A stretch of DNA of 64,000 nucleotides from Macrosteles quadrilineatus (lineage: Eukaryota; Arthropoda; Insecta; Hemiptera; Cicadellidae). Below the pieces are notes generated by a model that did no database searches, was not told the origin of the DNA, and saw only the letters and a program-made list of their open reading frames with translations. Within the stretch, counting starts at the first letter, position 1. Every line of letters starts with the position of its first letter. The stretch is from contig NW_026542597.1 of assembly GCF_028750875.1 (NCBI RefSeq), positions 81,628,856 through 81,692,855 of the forward strand. The letters are read 5' to 3'. The position numbers and the translations under genes were made by a program. This document shows positions 39,901-50,868 of this stretch, one piece after another.

Positions 39901-42900
39901 ATTGCATACAAAATAAAAAGTTACATCCCGAAAATAGGATGGGGTCCCAATAATATCCTATATGTGAGGTAAAAAAATATTTTCTCTATTCTATTCGTCA
40001 ACAACCTCACAAATAAATTAATTGAGGTTAATTGAGACCAGTTAAACATTTTGGAAAACAAAGCTACAATGTTCAATAACTGATTCTTTCTAAAATTCTT
40101 CTGTTTGAAAAGCTTCTGCTTGTGGTTCTGTATTCGTTCATAACTTGATCGTAAGGAGGACGGAATATTTTTTTCTTGTAATACTTCAGCATTTCAACAC
40201 TATTTTTGATGTCGTCCATAGCTCGGTGAGTCTGATTCGAGTAACCGATTTTAGCTATACACATTCCCTCAGAATACCATCTCCTAGAAAATAAAACAAT
40301 TGCATGGCTTTAAGTTAAATTGTTGAGTATTAGAAGCGATTTTATCAGCGATAAATCTACTGTTGTTTTCTTAATCGAGGATAAGAGTTCCATGTATACG
40401 TATACAAAGATTGATAGGAAATATTTGACAAGATCTGTCCAAAATCTGGTGAAGGGTAGCTGACAAATAATAAACTAATTGATTGATTGGTTGATTGTGT
40501 TTAGAAACCAAAACTTACTACCAAATATCTTATTTATCTTGAAAACATACCCTATTGGAAATTTTGTTTTTGAATCATGTACAGAAAATATATTTAATTT
40601 TTCCTGGCATCAAGCATTTTTAGCTGTGTTTTTAAAAGTCATTTTATGAATATGAAGAGTGTCAGAGCATTAACTTTTGAATAGTCTTTTGGGATAGTAG
40701 ACTTTTCAACAAGTGACTTTGGATACTGCAGGTAGACTTCTTATCCTCGTCAAAATCTGAAGCATCCCTGTTTTGATTTGCTTTACATTCAGTTACATTT
40801 GTAGGTGTGGTCGACTAAATGTTTATTTCTTATTTCAATACGGTGTGTGTATACTCTCTGGTCATTGTACAAGAACTATCAACAATAGTTCACATATTAG
40901 CTTGTTCTGTTTGGCCACAATGATTAAACAACGAGCTGTAATTAAAATAACACAATAATTAAATAACAGAAAAACTGAGAATATATTAAAACCCAAATAT
41001 GACTCGCATTTCCTATTGAAGTGTTGATCTACGACTATTGATAGCTAAATTATCTGTATTGTTGTCACTGTTAAGTAAAAATAACCTCACACTTACATTG
41101 TAGTATCAAGTCCCGTGGCTCGTTAATTGGATAGTCTGTTTTAGAACAAGGTAGTTTTTTTCGTAAACTTGATAACTTAATGTTTATTTTACATCAGGGT
41201 GATAGCACTCATACCTTGGTAAACACATTTTACAAACTTATAATCGTTTAAGTTCAGGTGTCCAGCAAGCCTTTAAAAAACAAAAAGGGCTAGGTTCAAA
41301 AGTTTAAGGTGCCAAGTTGTATGTGCTAATCTCTTATGATAACGACGACATCAGGCTCCACAATTACAACCTTGAGTTTTTACTTGGCACGAAAACCCCG
41401 ATGGAATGCTGTTAGGAATAGACATGTTCATGTTCACGTTTGGCAAATTCCCGATCCCATTTGAAGTTCTGAGACTTTTTCCAGTTCTTATACATTTTCA
41501 AATTCTTATACAGGTTCAGTGTATATTTGAAAAAATCTTTATATAGTCCTTAGTATGACATATTCAATTGGGTAATACCTTTGACTATTAATACAACAAC
41601 TAGACATTCCATCCCCATGTTAAAGTTGTAGCCAGGTTTTTAATCAAATTTGTCTTAGTTGATGTGAGCTACCTACAGATTGCACTGATCTAAATTACTG
41701 ATTTCTGCCGATTACACAATGGATTTACCAAGTCAAACTGATAAAATGACTTATTATGAGTTTAAAAAAAAAAAAGAGGTTGGCGGCCTCTTTTAACCTT
41801 GCATTTGCCCGTCCACATAGACTATGCGCTCGTGCGTGGATCGTTTACAGCAAAGCAAGGAGTGAGCCGGTACAGTACAAAGGTGAACTGTACTGATAAA
41901 TTTTAGTGGCAGTGACCAGGATCCGAACCGACGACATCGCTGCCTTGGGCTTAAAGTCCGCCACGCTACCGACTGAGCCAACAACTCACTATAGCAAACT
42001 TAAACAACTAGCTATAGCAACTGTTGTGACCCAGCAACTATGCCAGTAACAAAAAATAAGGTACAAAATAGAGTTTTAGACACTAGCGCAATCTGTGACT
42101 GGCTCACACAACTACGTTCTTTTTTCGTAAAAATTTGGCGACAGCTGATCCATATAGATGGGATGTCTTCTTCTGTATCCAATAGTCAATGGTAATACTT
42201 GACCAGTTTTCTACCTGCATATCTCCTTGACAGAACTGACGTCAATGATGCGGTAATGCATGTGTTGTTCAAACTCCGGCATGTACTTCATTAAGAATAT
42301 GCGATCCATGTAGACAGTGTTACCTCCCAACGGACATTTCTCTGTAATTAGATAGATGAAACAGCATTAACAAATACCTTATACAAGTCCAACTTTCCAA
42401 ACTCCAATCATCCAAAACACAGTAATAAGAATCGTTCAAGAAGACAGAAGCAAATTTCAGCAAACCCAAAACCTCTAATGTGGTTGTGTACACATAAAAT
42501 CATAATCATCCTCCAAAATCGCTGCAAAAGCGTAAATTTAATCTTGTAATCGCAAAATCTTTACAGACATTACAGGTAATAGTAAAAGCTAGGTTTGATT
42601 CCGACTATTTTCTGTAAAATGTCCCAAATTTCGGTAAAAATCCAACTATCCAAATTTGTGATCATCCGATTATCAACCAGGACGTGATTGAGCCATGCGA
42701 ACGAGCTCATCTTGAAAATGAACGAGCATTGACATAAAACCACATTAGGACAGGACGACGTCTGTCGGGCCAGCTAGTTATTACTAAAATTGGTTTACAA
42801 TGTCAGAAAAGTCAACTTGTGTTACTAAATTTTGTAGCCTACTCTTCAACTACAGTAGACTCCCTCTTATCCGGACACCTTTTAACCGGACATCGGCTTA

Positions 42901-45900
42901 ACCCGACTATACTCACCGGAAATGACATCTCTTTAACCGGTTAATTTTTATCAGCACATCGGTTTAACCGGATTAGATCAGCAGGAAGTGGACGGTACTG
43001 AAACGACTGTTCTTGTGGGAAAGATTTCAGACCAGTGATCACTTGTCCAAATAGGCCTACGTAATAATCATTATTGGCTTATACAGTAAGCATTTAAATG
43101 GTCCGTTTTAACGAGTTTTTTGAGGACATCGGTTTAACCGGAAAACCGTTATCCAGACTGGCCTCAGTCCCGAGGAGTCCGGATAAGAGGGAGTCTACTG
43201 TATCTATATAATTAATACTCGACAACGAAATTTGTCGGTTGAACTCCTCCGCCATTTCTTAACCGATTTTATCCATTGACATCTCATTGCAATGAATGTG
43301 TTGCGTAGATTTGCAAACTGACCTTACATTTTTGAAAAAGTCCCTTGGGCTCTGCCCCAGTGCTTTTAAAGTTCCCATGTTATCCTTATGAAGAACATAT
43401 TTGTTAACATTATGATCAGCTGGATATTTAATTGCTGCTAATATTTAAGCTGCAATTCAAAGAAATGCGCATACAAAAATGTAATCTTTAAAATTCAAAT
43501 CATTGAAAGAACCCATTTGCAAATTATGGATACATAAAAAGTCATAGAACGCCGCCGACTAGAAGAAACAGAGATAGTATTTTTTTAAAGAATTTATTAT
43601 CTATAATTTATTACTGCTGATGACAAGGGTGGTACCATGCAAAGGTTTATCAACAACGAAGATAAACATGGACAACCTTATGCGGCTATAATTGAGGAAA
43701 TGTTTGTAGAAAACATTAAAAAGCAATACCAGGTTATGGAATTTGATAAAATATTTACAGGAAACGTTGATTACTGTTATGTACATCGCGAGTATCTCCA
43801 TGAGTTACACACCGGTAATCTTTGAGTTGACTCTTTAAAAACTAATTATAAATAATGTAAATATGACTGTTATTCGTTTTGAAATAACTTCTGTAATACT
43901 TTGCAACTGCTCGAATTTGAGCAACATGTACACTAGTTATCAATAAAAACAGGATGTAATTTAGTTTTTAGTTACTTGACTTTTAATGAAGCTGGAAATT
44001 TTATTCAGCCCATATCGAAGAACATAAAAGTATACATGCAAAATATCTAATGAAAAAAAACCATAACTATGAGCCACTTAAGCAATGAAAGAACTTGATA
44101 AGGTTAAATAAAAAAATTGTATGTATGTTGGTTATTAATGAAATTTTTTGCCGAGACAAATAATTGTTATAAATAGCAACTATATATTTAAAATGTATTA
44201 GGGAATGTAATACATACTGAACGGTGTCCATTCCCGGACAAAGTTGAGAAGCTTTAACTCTGCTTCTCGCAGAGGAATTCCATTTGTCTGGCACTTGCTT
44301 GTCAACCCTGACTGAACAATTCATAATTATTCATCTGATTATAAAACATACAAACTACATATGTACAACTAGTACCGTACATACCACGTCATAGTACATA
44401 CAAACTATCAGCTGTTTCGGAAAAGGTCCTAAAAGAACAGTTGAATGAACAAATCACGGAATACGCTACAATCAATTCTTTTTTCTGCCTTAGTTTTTGT
44501 CACTTAGATTAGAAGTGCCATTAAAGGATGCTATTAAAAAAAGGTCACCCTATAAGTTAAATAAGTTTGAATTTCTTAAAAATAAAAAGTCAATGTATTT
44601 GACAGTATTCAGCAAGTTACATCAGTTTTCTCGATTAAACTACATCCATTTTTATCAAAACTGGAGTCAACTTTGGGGATGGAATAGCTTCATAAATAAT
44701 CAAAGGTAGGCCTAGAACACACTGACCTCTCCGTGCTGTTTCGTAGACCACTCGTTCATGGACGACATCACCTCAGGAGGATGGCTGATGCAGAGGTCAG
44801 GGCCCTCGGCTAAGATGTTCAAATTTCCGTCCGTCACCAGACACGCTACTTCCAGCACATGGTCTTTATTTGGATCCAGTCCTGTCATCTGGCAAAACAT
44901 GTGAATTGTTTATAAAAAATGTATTCATTTCAAAAAGTGTTCATAAGGTTATTGGGAGTCACAAGCTGTCGTCTAACAAAATAAACCACGGGTAAATAAA
45001 ATATGTTTTGTAAGATTTGTATTAGTGTTTTTTTGTATCAAACTTCTATTCAAACTGAAGAAAAATAAACACAAACATGTTCAAACAAAGTGTTACGAAG
45101 GAACACATAACTTAATGGAAGAATGGAGACAAAAACTTTGTTTACTATAACTTAATAGAAAGAATTAATGCAAAGTAGAGATACAGTAGAATCATCCAAA
45201 TCAATTGGGAACGTTTCTCTTTTGAATAATACAAAATTTGGATACTGTAGTTGCATTTTTACTAATATTATGAGTATTTTACAGAAATTAAGCCAAGTCA
45301 TGCCAATATAGTAGATGTCTGCGAAGATTTTGCGATTGAATAATTTGAGCTTTAGCCGCAATTGGAAAGAATGATTATCCGTGACCGCAGGAGGCGAAGA
45401 TGATGATCACGTCCACTTGTTCGCGGAAAACATTAAGGTTTGGTTGTGGGAGACTTTGTGAAAGAAAAACGATGATGATGTTTCCGTTATGGCGGGAGAC
45501 GATGATGAAGTCTACTTGATTGCGAGAGGGGTGTTGGATTTTTCAACGATCATGGCTTCTGACTTCTTTAATAACGATTCTTATTAGGCCTACTGTGATT
45601 TTCTTTTTTTAATTATTTCAGTAAGCCAAAGCGATTTGAATAATCGGCAATTGGGATAGTTGGGAGTTCTGATAATTGGAGTTCTACTGTAGGCTACGTA
45701 ATTTTATTTGATATAAATGTCAGGGATATTAAAAAAAAATCTTAAGAGAGTGGTCCAAACCTTTTCAAAGTTTAAGGATTGCTGTACGGGATATCAGGAT
45801 AGTGTGAAGCAATATTTAATATTACTGTGCATAATTCAATTGTAGGAAAAGGGATATTTAACATTACCTCCATATCCACCCAAACAATATTCTCTGCGCC

Positions 45901-48146
45901 TGTGCTGGGCGGAGGTTTGGGGACTGTGTACGAGCTCGAGTACTGGGGAAGTTCATTGTTTGTATGGTTGGTTGTATGCATGTTGTTCATCGTCCCTACT
46001 ACTGCGCTGATCCCAGTCACTGCAACCAATCATCAAACTCACATGAAACTTTTAATTTCACACTGTATAACAGAAAAGAAGCTACTAAAGTATCTCTTCT
46101 GTTTATTCTGGATGTTACATAACTTATCATAAAGGCCAATTAACAAAGTAAACTATGTAATCTGACTATATGATAACAGTAATGTGACGTAATATCTGAA
46201 ATTGTTAGATATAATAATTTACAAACTTAGAATAATGAGTATTTTATCAGTAACCAAACGAAAAGAGTGTTAGTGAACTTTACAGTCTTTAGAAAAAACG
46301 AAACTTGCATGTTAAAATAATACATAGGATATTTTTTCACATTAACTTTTTTTTATTTAATGTGTGATGTTTTAAAAACTTAGCTACGCAGACATTTTAA
46401 AAATTATCTGCGACTAAGCATTTTGTCAGAGGACAACTATCGCAGATTTTGTTTGTCTGCTAGAACTTAATGTTTTCTTCCTCATGCAACTTTAACTCTT
46501 TAATTTTCTATATGACTTTTCCAACAATGGAAAAAAAATTGGCAGACTCACACTGGACACTGGACAAAGAAGCAAAAATCCTGATTTGAGTTTCTACTCA
46601 AAGAATCTGCCTAAATAAGCTTTGCCATACACAGATGGACTCAATAGGTATTAGCTTCACACCCAGAGCCTGACTTGGGCCCAGTGCAAGCAAACAATCA
46701 GAGCGGGGCCCCTTACTATAAAAAAATTAGTATCCCAACAATATTAGCCAAAAAAAATACCAAAATGTAATACTAATAATCCACCTTTTTATGTTTTCAG
46801 TATTGATGTAAATTATAATTAATTTGTATATTTATACTAAACGGGTCTGAGGTGCGGGGCCGCACCTTTTTTATTTTGACAAAAGGTCAACACGAGAGAA
46901 TAAAGGTTTTGCATGTGCCTAAGGCCGGTTCTGACACGTACCAAACCAGAACAAGATGGAAGTTTGACCGTCTTTTACGGTGTTATCTTCTGGCTGGAGA
47001 GGAAATGCTTTAGACCGTTCCGCCATTGAACAAACCTAGTGTTCTAGCACACTACTCTGGTCAACCTAAAGCCCAAGTAAAACTCAAGTCCTAGGCTACA
47101 ACATATGTCAGGTAACTTAGAGCTTTCACCCGTTTTTGATAAGTAAAACAATACTTAAGTTACATAGACAGTTGTAAGTGTTTGGTTACCCATGCTACTC
47201 TTGAAGGACAAATAATGTTCAAACGTTAAGGCTACTTTTAACATAGCCTAGCCACTCGCTAAGATCAAATTCATTCAGTTTTATAGAATCTGAATGTGCT
47301 AACCTCTACGGTATTGATTTTACAAAGATCCACAATATTTTGGCAAAAAAGAACTAATGCACTCGTAAAACTAACAGAAAAATGGGCCTAGTTTAATCTT
47401 TAACAAGACAATAAGTTTAAGTTAGCTCTTTGATGGTACCAAATTGCTTAGGTATTGATGGATTCCTATCCTGCATCAACTGGCTTAAAAATCGTATTTT
47501 AGTAGGCCTACACTTTTACTTTACCCTGATCATAGTCATTAACAAAGCTAGGGTGTCTGGCTGTATTCTACACTCATTTTACGTTAAGATATGAAATTTA
47601 GTTTTTTTCTGTCAATGCCTAAGTTGGTCAACTTAACTTAGGCCTAATGATGAAGTCAAAATAGGCCAATCGTAAGAATACAAAAATGTTCCTTTTTAAC
47701 TTTGTTTAGAGTTTATAAGTTGGTCTATTTTTTTAATATATAGGTACTTAAGACTAAAAGCTTTTGTCTGACAGGAACGGATATTATTCAGCGTGCACTA
47801 AGTTGGAAGAAAGATTATTTAGGCTAGTAGGCCTAATCAATGGCCTAACTTTAAAAAAGAATCATGAAGGCAACCTGTACCGAATGATTAAATTCCTAGC
47901 TCCCACAGCATAACTTATTTTGGAGTTGAGTGACACAAATCTTATTTATGTTAGATTAAGTTAATTGAAGTAAATAATTAAACTTATGCTAGGTTATAAC
48001 TTAGTGAGCTTTAATAAAAATGTTTAAGTTTACATTTCCAGATCACCTGTAAAAAATTTTATATGCCACAATCGCCTGGTAGTCTTCACATTAGCCAGAG
48101 CTTCTCGACCTGTTTTAAAGTGCTTCAATCCTCTGGCAAGAAACAT
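36806..48146 (-). CDS. Rexo2: Rexo2, oligoribonuclease (DEDDh 3'-5' exonuclease)
   Basis: Degrades 2-5 nt RNAs in mitochondria and cytosol. Common exons on minus: 48047-48146, 45868-46019, 44727-44888, 44218-44311, 42215-42341. Then either 40073-40283 (281 aa) or 36806-36977 (268 aa; human 237). Exon 1 encodes MFLARGLKHFKTGREALANV, rich in Arg/Lys with no acidic run, a plausible mitochondrial presequence; later Mets could start a cytosolic form. Catalytic DxE is D82/E84 (IVWVDMEMTGLD), motif II is D203 (IIDVSSVKE), and motif III is H231/D236 from either terminal exon. All phases agree and all introns are GT-AG. The region between exon 5 and exon 2 holds SINEs and several MITE and Helitron fragments. 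Exon 2 includes a Pro/Ser/Thr linker not strongly conserved. Confidence 0.93.
37023..37873. mobile_element. DNA transposon-like element with nested SINE
   Basis: The left end TTAAGGCCCACTAGATCGCA and the right end, CTAGTGGGAAAACGGCCTAA, are imperfect inverses; subterminal copies of GGTGGCAGC/GCTGCCACC occur at both sides. A minus-strand SINE is inserted at about 37,390-37,556. No transposase. It lies between the two alternative Rexo2 terminal exons. Confidence 0.5.
37390..37556 (-). mobile_element. tRNA-derived SINE, family 1 copy B
   Basis: On minus: A box TGGCGTAGTGG, B box GGTTCGATCCC, then a body with ATGGATTTTATCTAAGTGAT, CCCCTAGGTCTAGCCTGAAG and TCCCAGGCTCGTGCC. The body matches 14,215-14,400. 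Both pol III boxes are intact, better preserved than in copy A. Confidence 0.75.
37960..38155 (+). mobile_element. Diverged 3' remnant of the AT-microsatellite family
   Basis: AATGCTGTTTTTGGGTGCAG, then GTAAATCGGTCCCGGGACC and TTCCCTAATGGGTAATT with CTAA match the last ~150 bp of the five full copies with many changes. An old fragment. Confidence 0.55.
38750..39110 (+). mobile_element. tRNA-derived SINE, family 3
   Basis: Head GCAGGGTAGCTGAGTGAATA ... GGTTTGATCC resembles tRNA A and B boxes. It is followed by a GC-richer body with CAGACCCCAAACACAACCGG that differs from SINE families 1 and 2. Length and 3' end are uncertain. Confidence 0.45.
39111..40072. other. Intergenic/alternative-exon spacer
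   Basis: AT-rich. In the isoform ending at the proximal terminal exon this would be 3' UTR (minus-strand AATAAA at about 39,731); in the other isoform it is intron. No other feature seen. Confidence 0.4.
40073..40283 (-). CDS. Rexo2: Rexo2 proximal alternative terminal exon
   Basis: Acceptor TTTTCTAG, then RRWYSEGMCIAKIGYSNQT, HRAMDD and IKNSVEMLKYYKKKIF, then a 28-residue Arg/Ser-rich tail and stop. It completes AG+G from exon 5. H231 and D236 fall at exactly the same residue numbers as in the distal exon, and the family's HRAxDD is kept in full. Selecting this exon would remove the distal one, so the two are mutually exclusive. Confidence 0.85.
41780..41995 (-). mobile_element. tRNA-derived SINE, family 2 copy B
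   Basis: On minus: TTGGCTCAGTCGGTAGCGTG head, GGTTCGGATCC as B box, and a body with CAGTACAGTTCACCTTTGTA and TACCGGCTCACTCCTTGCTT, matching 16,226-16,395. In Rexo2 intron 5. Confidence 0.7.
42366..42672. mobile_element. Probable pogo-type fragment
   Basis: Phrases such as CCAACTTTCCAAACTCCAAT and, at the right, CCAACTATCCAAATTTGTGA with CATCCGATTATC resemble the ends of the element at 45,183-45,691. Termini are not clear, so this is a degraded relative at best. Confidence 0.3.
42673..42777 (+). mobile_element. Helitron-like 3' end fragment
   Basis: Shares CAACCAGGACGTGATTGAGC and AACGAGCTCATCTTGAAAAT with the 19,248 and 50,415 copies and ends GTCTGTCGGGCCAG then CTAG before T. The 5' part is absent. 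Confidence 0.55.
42853..43200. mobile_element. pogo/Tigger-type MITE, subfamily 3
   Basis: Perfect 24-base inverted ends beginning CAGTAGACTCCCTCTTATCC, with TA on both sides. The interior repeats TTTAACCGG several times. 348 bp, non-coding, in Rexo2 intron 4. Confidence 0.8.
43203..43470 (+). mobile_element. Helitron-like 5' end fragment
   Basis: Starts TCTATATAATTAATACTCGA directly at the edge of the preceding MITE and contains GGGCTCTGCCCCAGTGCTTT and TTCCCATGTTATCCTTATGA, the shared Helitron body block. The minisatellite and 3' end are missing. Confidence 0.5.
43637..43825 (+). other. Short open frame of unknown origin
   Basis: A 62-codon frame (MQRFINNEDKHGQPY ... ELHTGNL) opposite the Rexo2 gene, in intron 4. 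Its composition is protein-like rather than repeat-like, and it continues open a few codons upstream of the ATG. I do not recognise it. It could be an exon-like relic of a transposon or virus-derived gene, or chance. Confidence 0.25.
45183..45691. mobile_element. pogo/Tigger-type MITE, subfamily 4
   Basis: Starts CAGTAGAATCATCCAAATC after TA and ends with the inverse of CAGTAGAACTCCAATTATC followed by TA. About 507 bp, in Rexo2 intron 2. The interior is partly GAT/GACGATGATGATG-rich. Ends are imperfect. Confidence 0.55.
46664..46933. mobile_element. hAT-type MITE
   Basis: Ends CAGAGCCTGACTTGGGCCCA and the inverse of CAGAACCGGCCTTAGGCACA; CAGGGCCGGCCTTGGGC-like termini are characteristic of a hAT group. 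The 8 bp flanks do not match, so the target duplication has decayed. In Rexo2 intron 1. Confidence 0.6.
46934..48046. other. Rexo2 intron 1, nothing further
   Basis: AT-rich intron with several TAGGCCTA-type palindromes (for example near 47,503, 47,640, 47,828). No other feature recognised. Confidence 0.4.
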
Positions 48147-48836
48147 TTTGGTCGGACGTTTCTGTGAGCAATGTACTTAGTGTGTAATGCTGTCAGCCTA
48201 CTGAATCAATTTGACAATCAATTTTAAACAAATATTGAAACACTATAAATCAACTCATAAGTCTTTATTGCCATTCAATACAACAAGTACAATAGGCTCG
48301 TCCTTTAAATAAATAAAACATGCAAAATCAAATCTATCAACAAACAATTCAAATAAATAAGCTCAAGTCAAAAAACAAAACAAGAAAACATGCACAAACC
48401 ATGCAGGTGTAGGTAGGCTACCTGAAAATGGCTAAAACGGTTACCACCAGATTGCTTCCAATTAATACTCCATTTAATATCAGGCCAATAAGTTATTATT
48501 TACATCAGACTAATATAAAATTAGAAACTTTGATATTGTTTAAATACAATATGGAACTAGGCCTCTAGGCCTAGTTAAATTAACTTAGTTAGGCTACAAC
48601 ACACACACAATAACAAAAATCTATAACTGCAAAACTCAAAAGGAATAAGTTTTATAATTTATAATTACCCAATAGCGAAGTAGATAAATTCAAAAGTTAA
48701 GCAATTTATCCTAATTCTAGTAAATAATCAGCTTGTTATTAAATACTCATTAAGGTTAGGTTACATTCAGGTTTGTTATGAAGGGAAGGGAAGGAGGAAG
48801 GAGTGTCTCCGTTGTTTTGTTCCGTTCCGTTTCGTC
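48147..48836. promoter_or_regulatory. Probable Rexo2 upstream region
   Basis: Upstream of the Rexo2 start on minus. AT-rich, with TAGGCCTA-type palindromes around 48,558 and a GGGAAGGGAAGGAGGAAGGA purine run near 48,782. No TATA box recognised. The call is by position only. Confidence 0.3.
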
Positions 48837-49102
48837 CACTGAGCTAAAATTATAACTGGAGGTAGCACTGCCATGGCAGAAGTCTGTCAAGCAAGAGCGT
48901 GTCGCTGATTTTGTTAGGTTGGTATAGCAGTGAGTTTTTTTTAACCAATGACATGGCTTCTATAACTAGGTCTGTATAGCAGTGAGTTTTTTCATCCAAT
49001 AACATGGCTTCTTTATAACTCACACCTCACGCAAACATGGCGGCTGGCGACACGCATCTTTGACATTCAGTGCTACCTCCAGTTAGAATTATAGCTCAGT
49101 GG
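48837..49102. mobile_element. 266 bp inverted-repeat MITE
   Basis: CACTGAGCTAAAATTATAAC plus TGGAGGTAGCACTG at the left; the inverse with one or two changes at the right. Inside, a ~50 bp unit starting GTATAGCAGTGAGTTTTTT is present twice in tandem. Confidence 0.65.
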
Positions 49103-49147
49103 TTTCGTCGTGTCGCCTGGTCTTCGACTTCTTCTTCTTCGGTATTT

Positions 49148-49702
49148 ACTCAGGGGAGGTACGGAAGAGGCTACGATGACAGCTGTGGGCTTCTTATTAG
49201 CTGAGGGAACGCTATTACCGTAACAATACGGTTTGTGGACAACGGCTTCGGTGGGTCTAGTGGCTAGAATGCCGGGCTGGCGTGCTAAAGGTCCCGGGTT
49301 CGAATCTAGCTGGTTGCATTAACTTTTTGTCTCAGATTTTTTCATTATCAGCAAGTTTGGTTGGTTTGGTTCGGTTATGAAAGTTTAATTTTATTATTAA
49401 GTCATTATAAAATTTTAATTGAGCAATTTCTAGTTTTATTTAATAAACATAATTATTTTTTCTATTACTAATCTTTTTTCTATTATTTAATTATCAGCAA
49501 GTTTGGTTAGTTCGGTTAGGTTATGATAGTTTAATTTTATAATTAAAAAATTATAAAATTGAATTTGAGGCATTTATAATTTTATTTTATGAACAGAACT
49601 ATTTTTGCGAATAGTAAACCTTCATTGACAAAGTGCTCTCTACTACAGCGCTGTTCGCGGAGGAATTTTGAACTAAATGCCTCATTCGTACCTCCCCTAA
49701 GT
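49148..49702. mobile_element. Inverted-repeat element with nested tRNA-like SINE and internal duplication
   Basis: The left end ACTCAGGGGAGGTACGGAAG and the right end (inverse of ACTTAGGGGAGGTACGAATG) are paired. At 49,250-49,330 there is a tRNA-like head (GGGTCTAGTGGCTAGAATGC, GGTTCGAATCT). A ~150 bp AT-rich unit beginning ATCAGCAAGTTTGGTT is present twice (from about 49,347 and 49,494). Confidence 0.55.
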
Positions 49703-50012
49703 CAGACCCTTCTTCTTCTTACGTAAAAACTAAAAACAAAAACAACTAGGTAACAGACAGGCCACAGAGATACCACACACGATACACTTAACACAAACAG
49801 TCCCAATGAGTAAATAATGTGATCAGGATCAGATGGCAAACTAACGCCATTTTTATTAGCTACTCTTATTCGTAATATCAGATATATTAATATATTTACC
49901 ATAAACAGCAATTAATTGCTAATAAAAATAAAGATCTAGTTTTTTGTTGGTTGTATAAAATAGGTACCGGTATTGCCATTTTCACATTTTTGTACTAATA
50001 TCTAGTCCTCCT

Positions 50013-50272
50013 GATACGGTCAAAATATTTTACTCGTATTAGGCATGGTGGAAGGAAAAAACATATGTGTGTTTTGATTTGGTTGTTATTGTTTTTATTA
50101 TTGTAAAAACAATAACAACCAAATAAAAACAAATACATATACTAATTTGACAGTTACAATCAGTGATGATCTTTTGTTTGCAATCCGAGTGACGTCAGAA
50201 TATGTGGGAATAGCACACCTACGTTTTTTCCTTCCACCATGCCTAATACGAGTAAAATATTTTGACCGTATC
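50013..50272. mobile_element. 260 bp fold-back MITE with ~50 bp inverted ends
   Basis: GATACGGTCAAAATATTTTA then CTCGTATTAGGCATGGTGGA at left; a perfect inverse over about 50 bp at right. A second inner palindrome (GGTTGTTATTGTTTTTATTA with its inverse) lies at 50,081-50,122. Arms this identical suggest a fairly recent copy. Confidence 0.7.
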
Positions 50273-50414
50273 GCGAGAGTGATCCATCCAGGACTCGTGT
50301 CTGTGATAAAAAGCTCTTTCTGGACCGAAGCCATCGCTCGGTCTATATTCTTTAGTTTAATTTAAGCATAAGCATAGGTTTAGCGAAACACAATAACTTA
50401 ATTTACCTAAAGCT

Positions 50415-50868
50415 TCTATATATATAACATCCAATGTATGTTTGTATGTTTGTTTGTTTGTTTGTCCTTTATGGACTCCGAAACCACAAGAGAGATTGTA
50501 ATGAAACTTTCAGTCATTATTAAGCATTATTCAAGGATGGTTTGTGTGAAGTCTGGTGCAGATCCGTCAAAAGGGCTCCACCCCAGTGGCTCTGGAGTTT
50601 CCCATGTTAACCTTATGAGTACTCATATTTAAATTGAATTATCTTAACAGCTGGTTCAACTAAACAATATGATTCTGTTATGTTCAATAGCATAAAATTA
50701 AAAAGTTAAATAGGTTTACCAACAGGGTGCAGCAATATATTTTCACTTAATTTATGACAACACCTAATTTGCAACCAAAAGGTGAGTGAGCGTAGCGAAC
50801 GAACTTCAACCAGGACGTGATTGAGCCATGCAAACGAGCTCATCTTGAAAATTAATAAAAATACCTAT
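50415..50868 (+). mobile_element. Helitron-like element, 3' truncated
   Basis: Starts TCTATATATATAACATCC, then GTATGTTTGTTTGTTTG, the GGGCTCCACCCCAGTGGCTC body block, one copy of the GGTGAGTGAGCGTAGCGAAC minisatellite unit, and CAACCAGGACGTGATTGAGC. The hairpin and CTAG end are missing. Confidence 0.6.
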
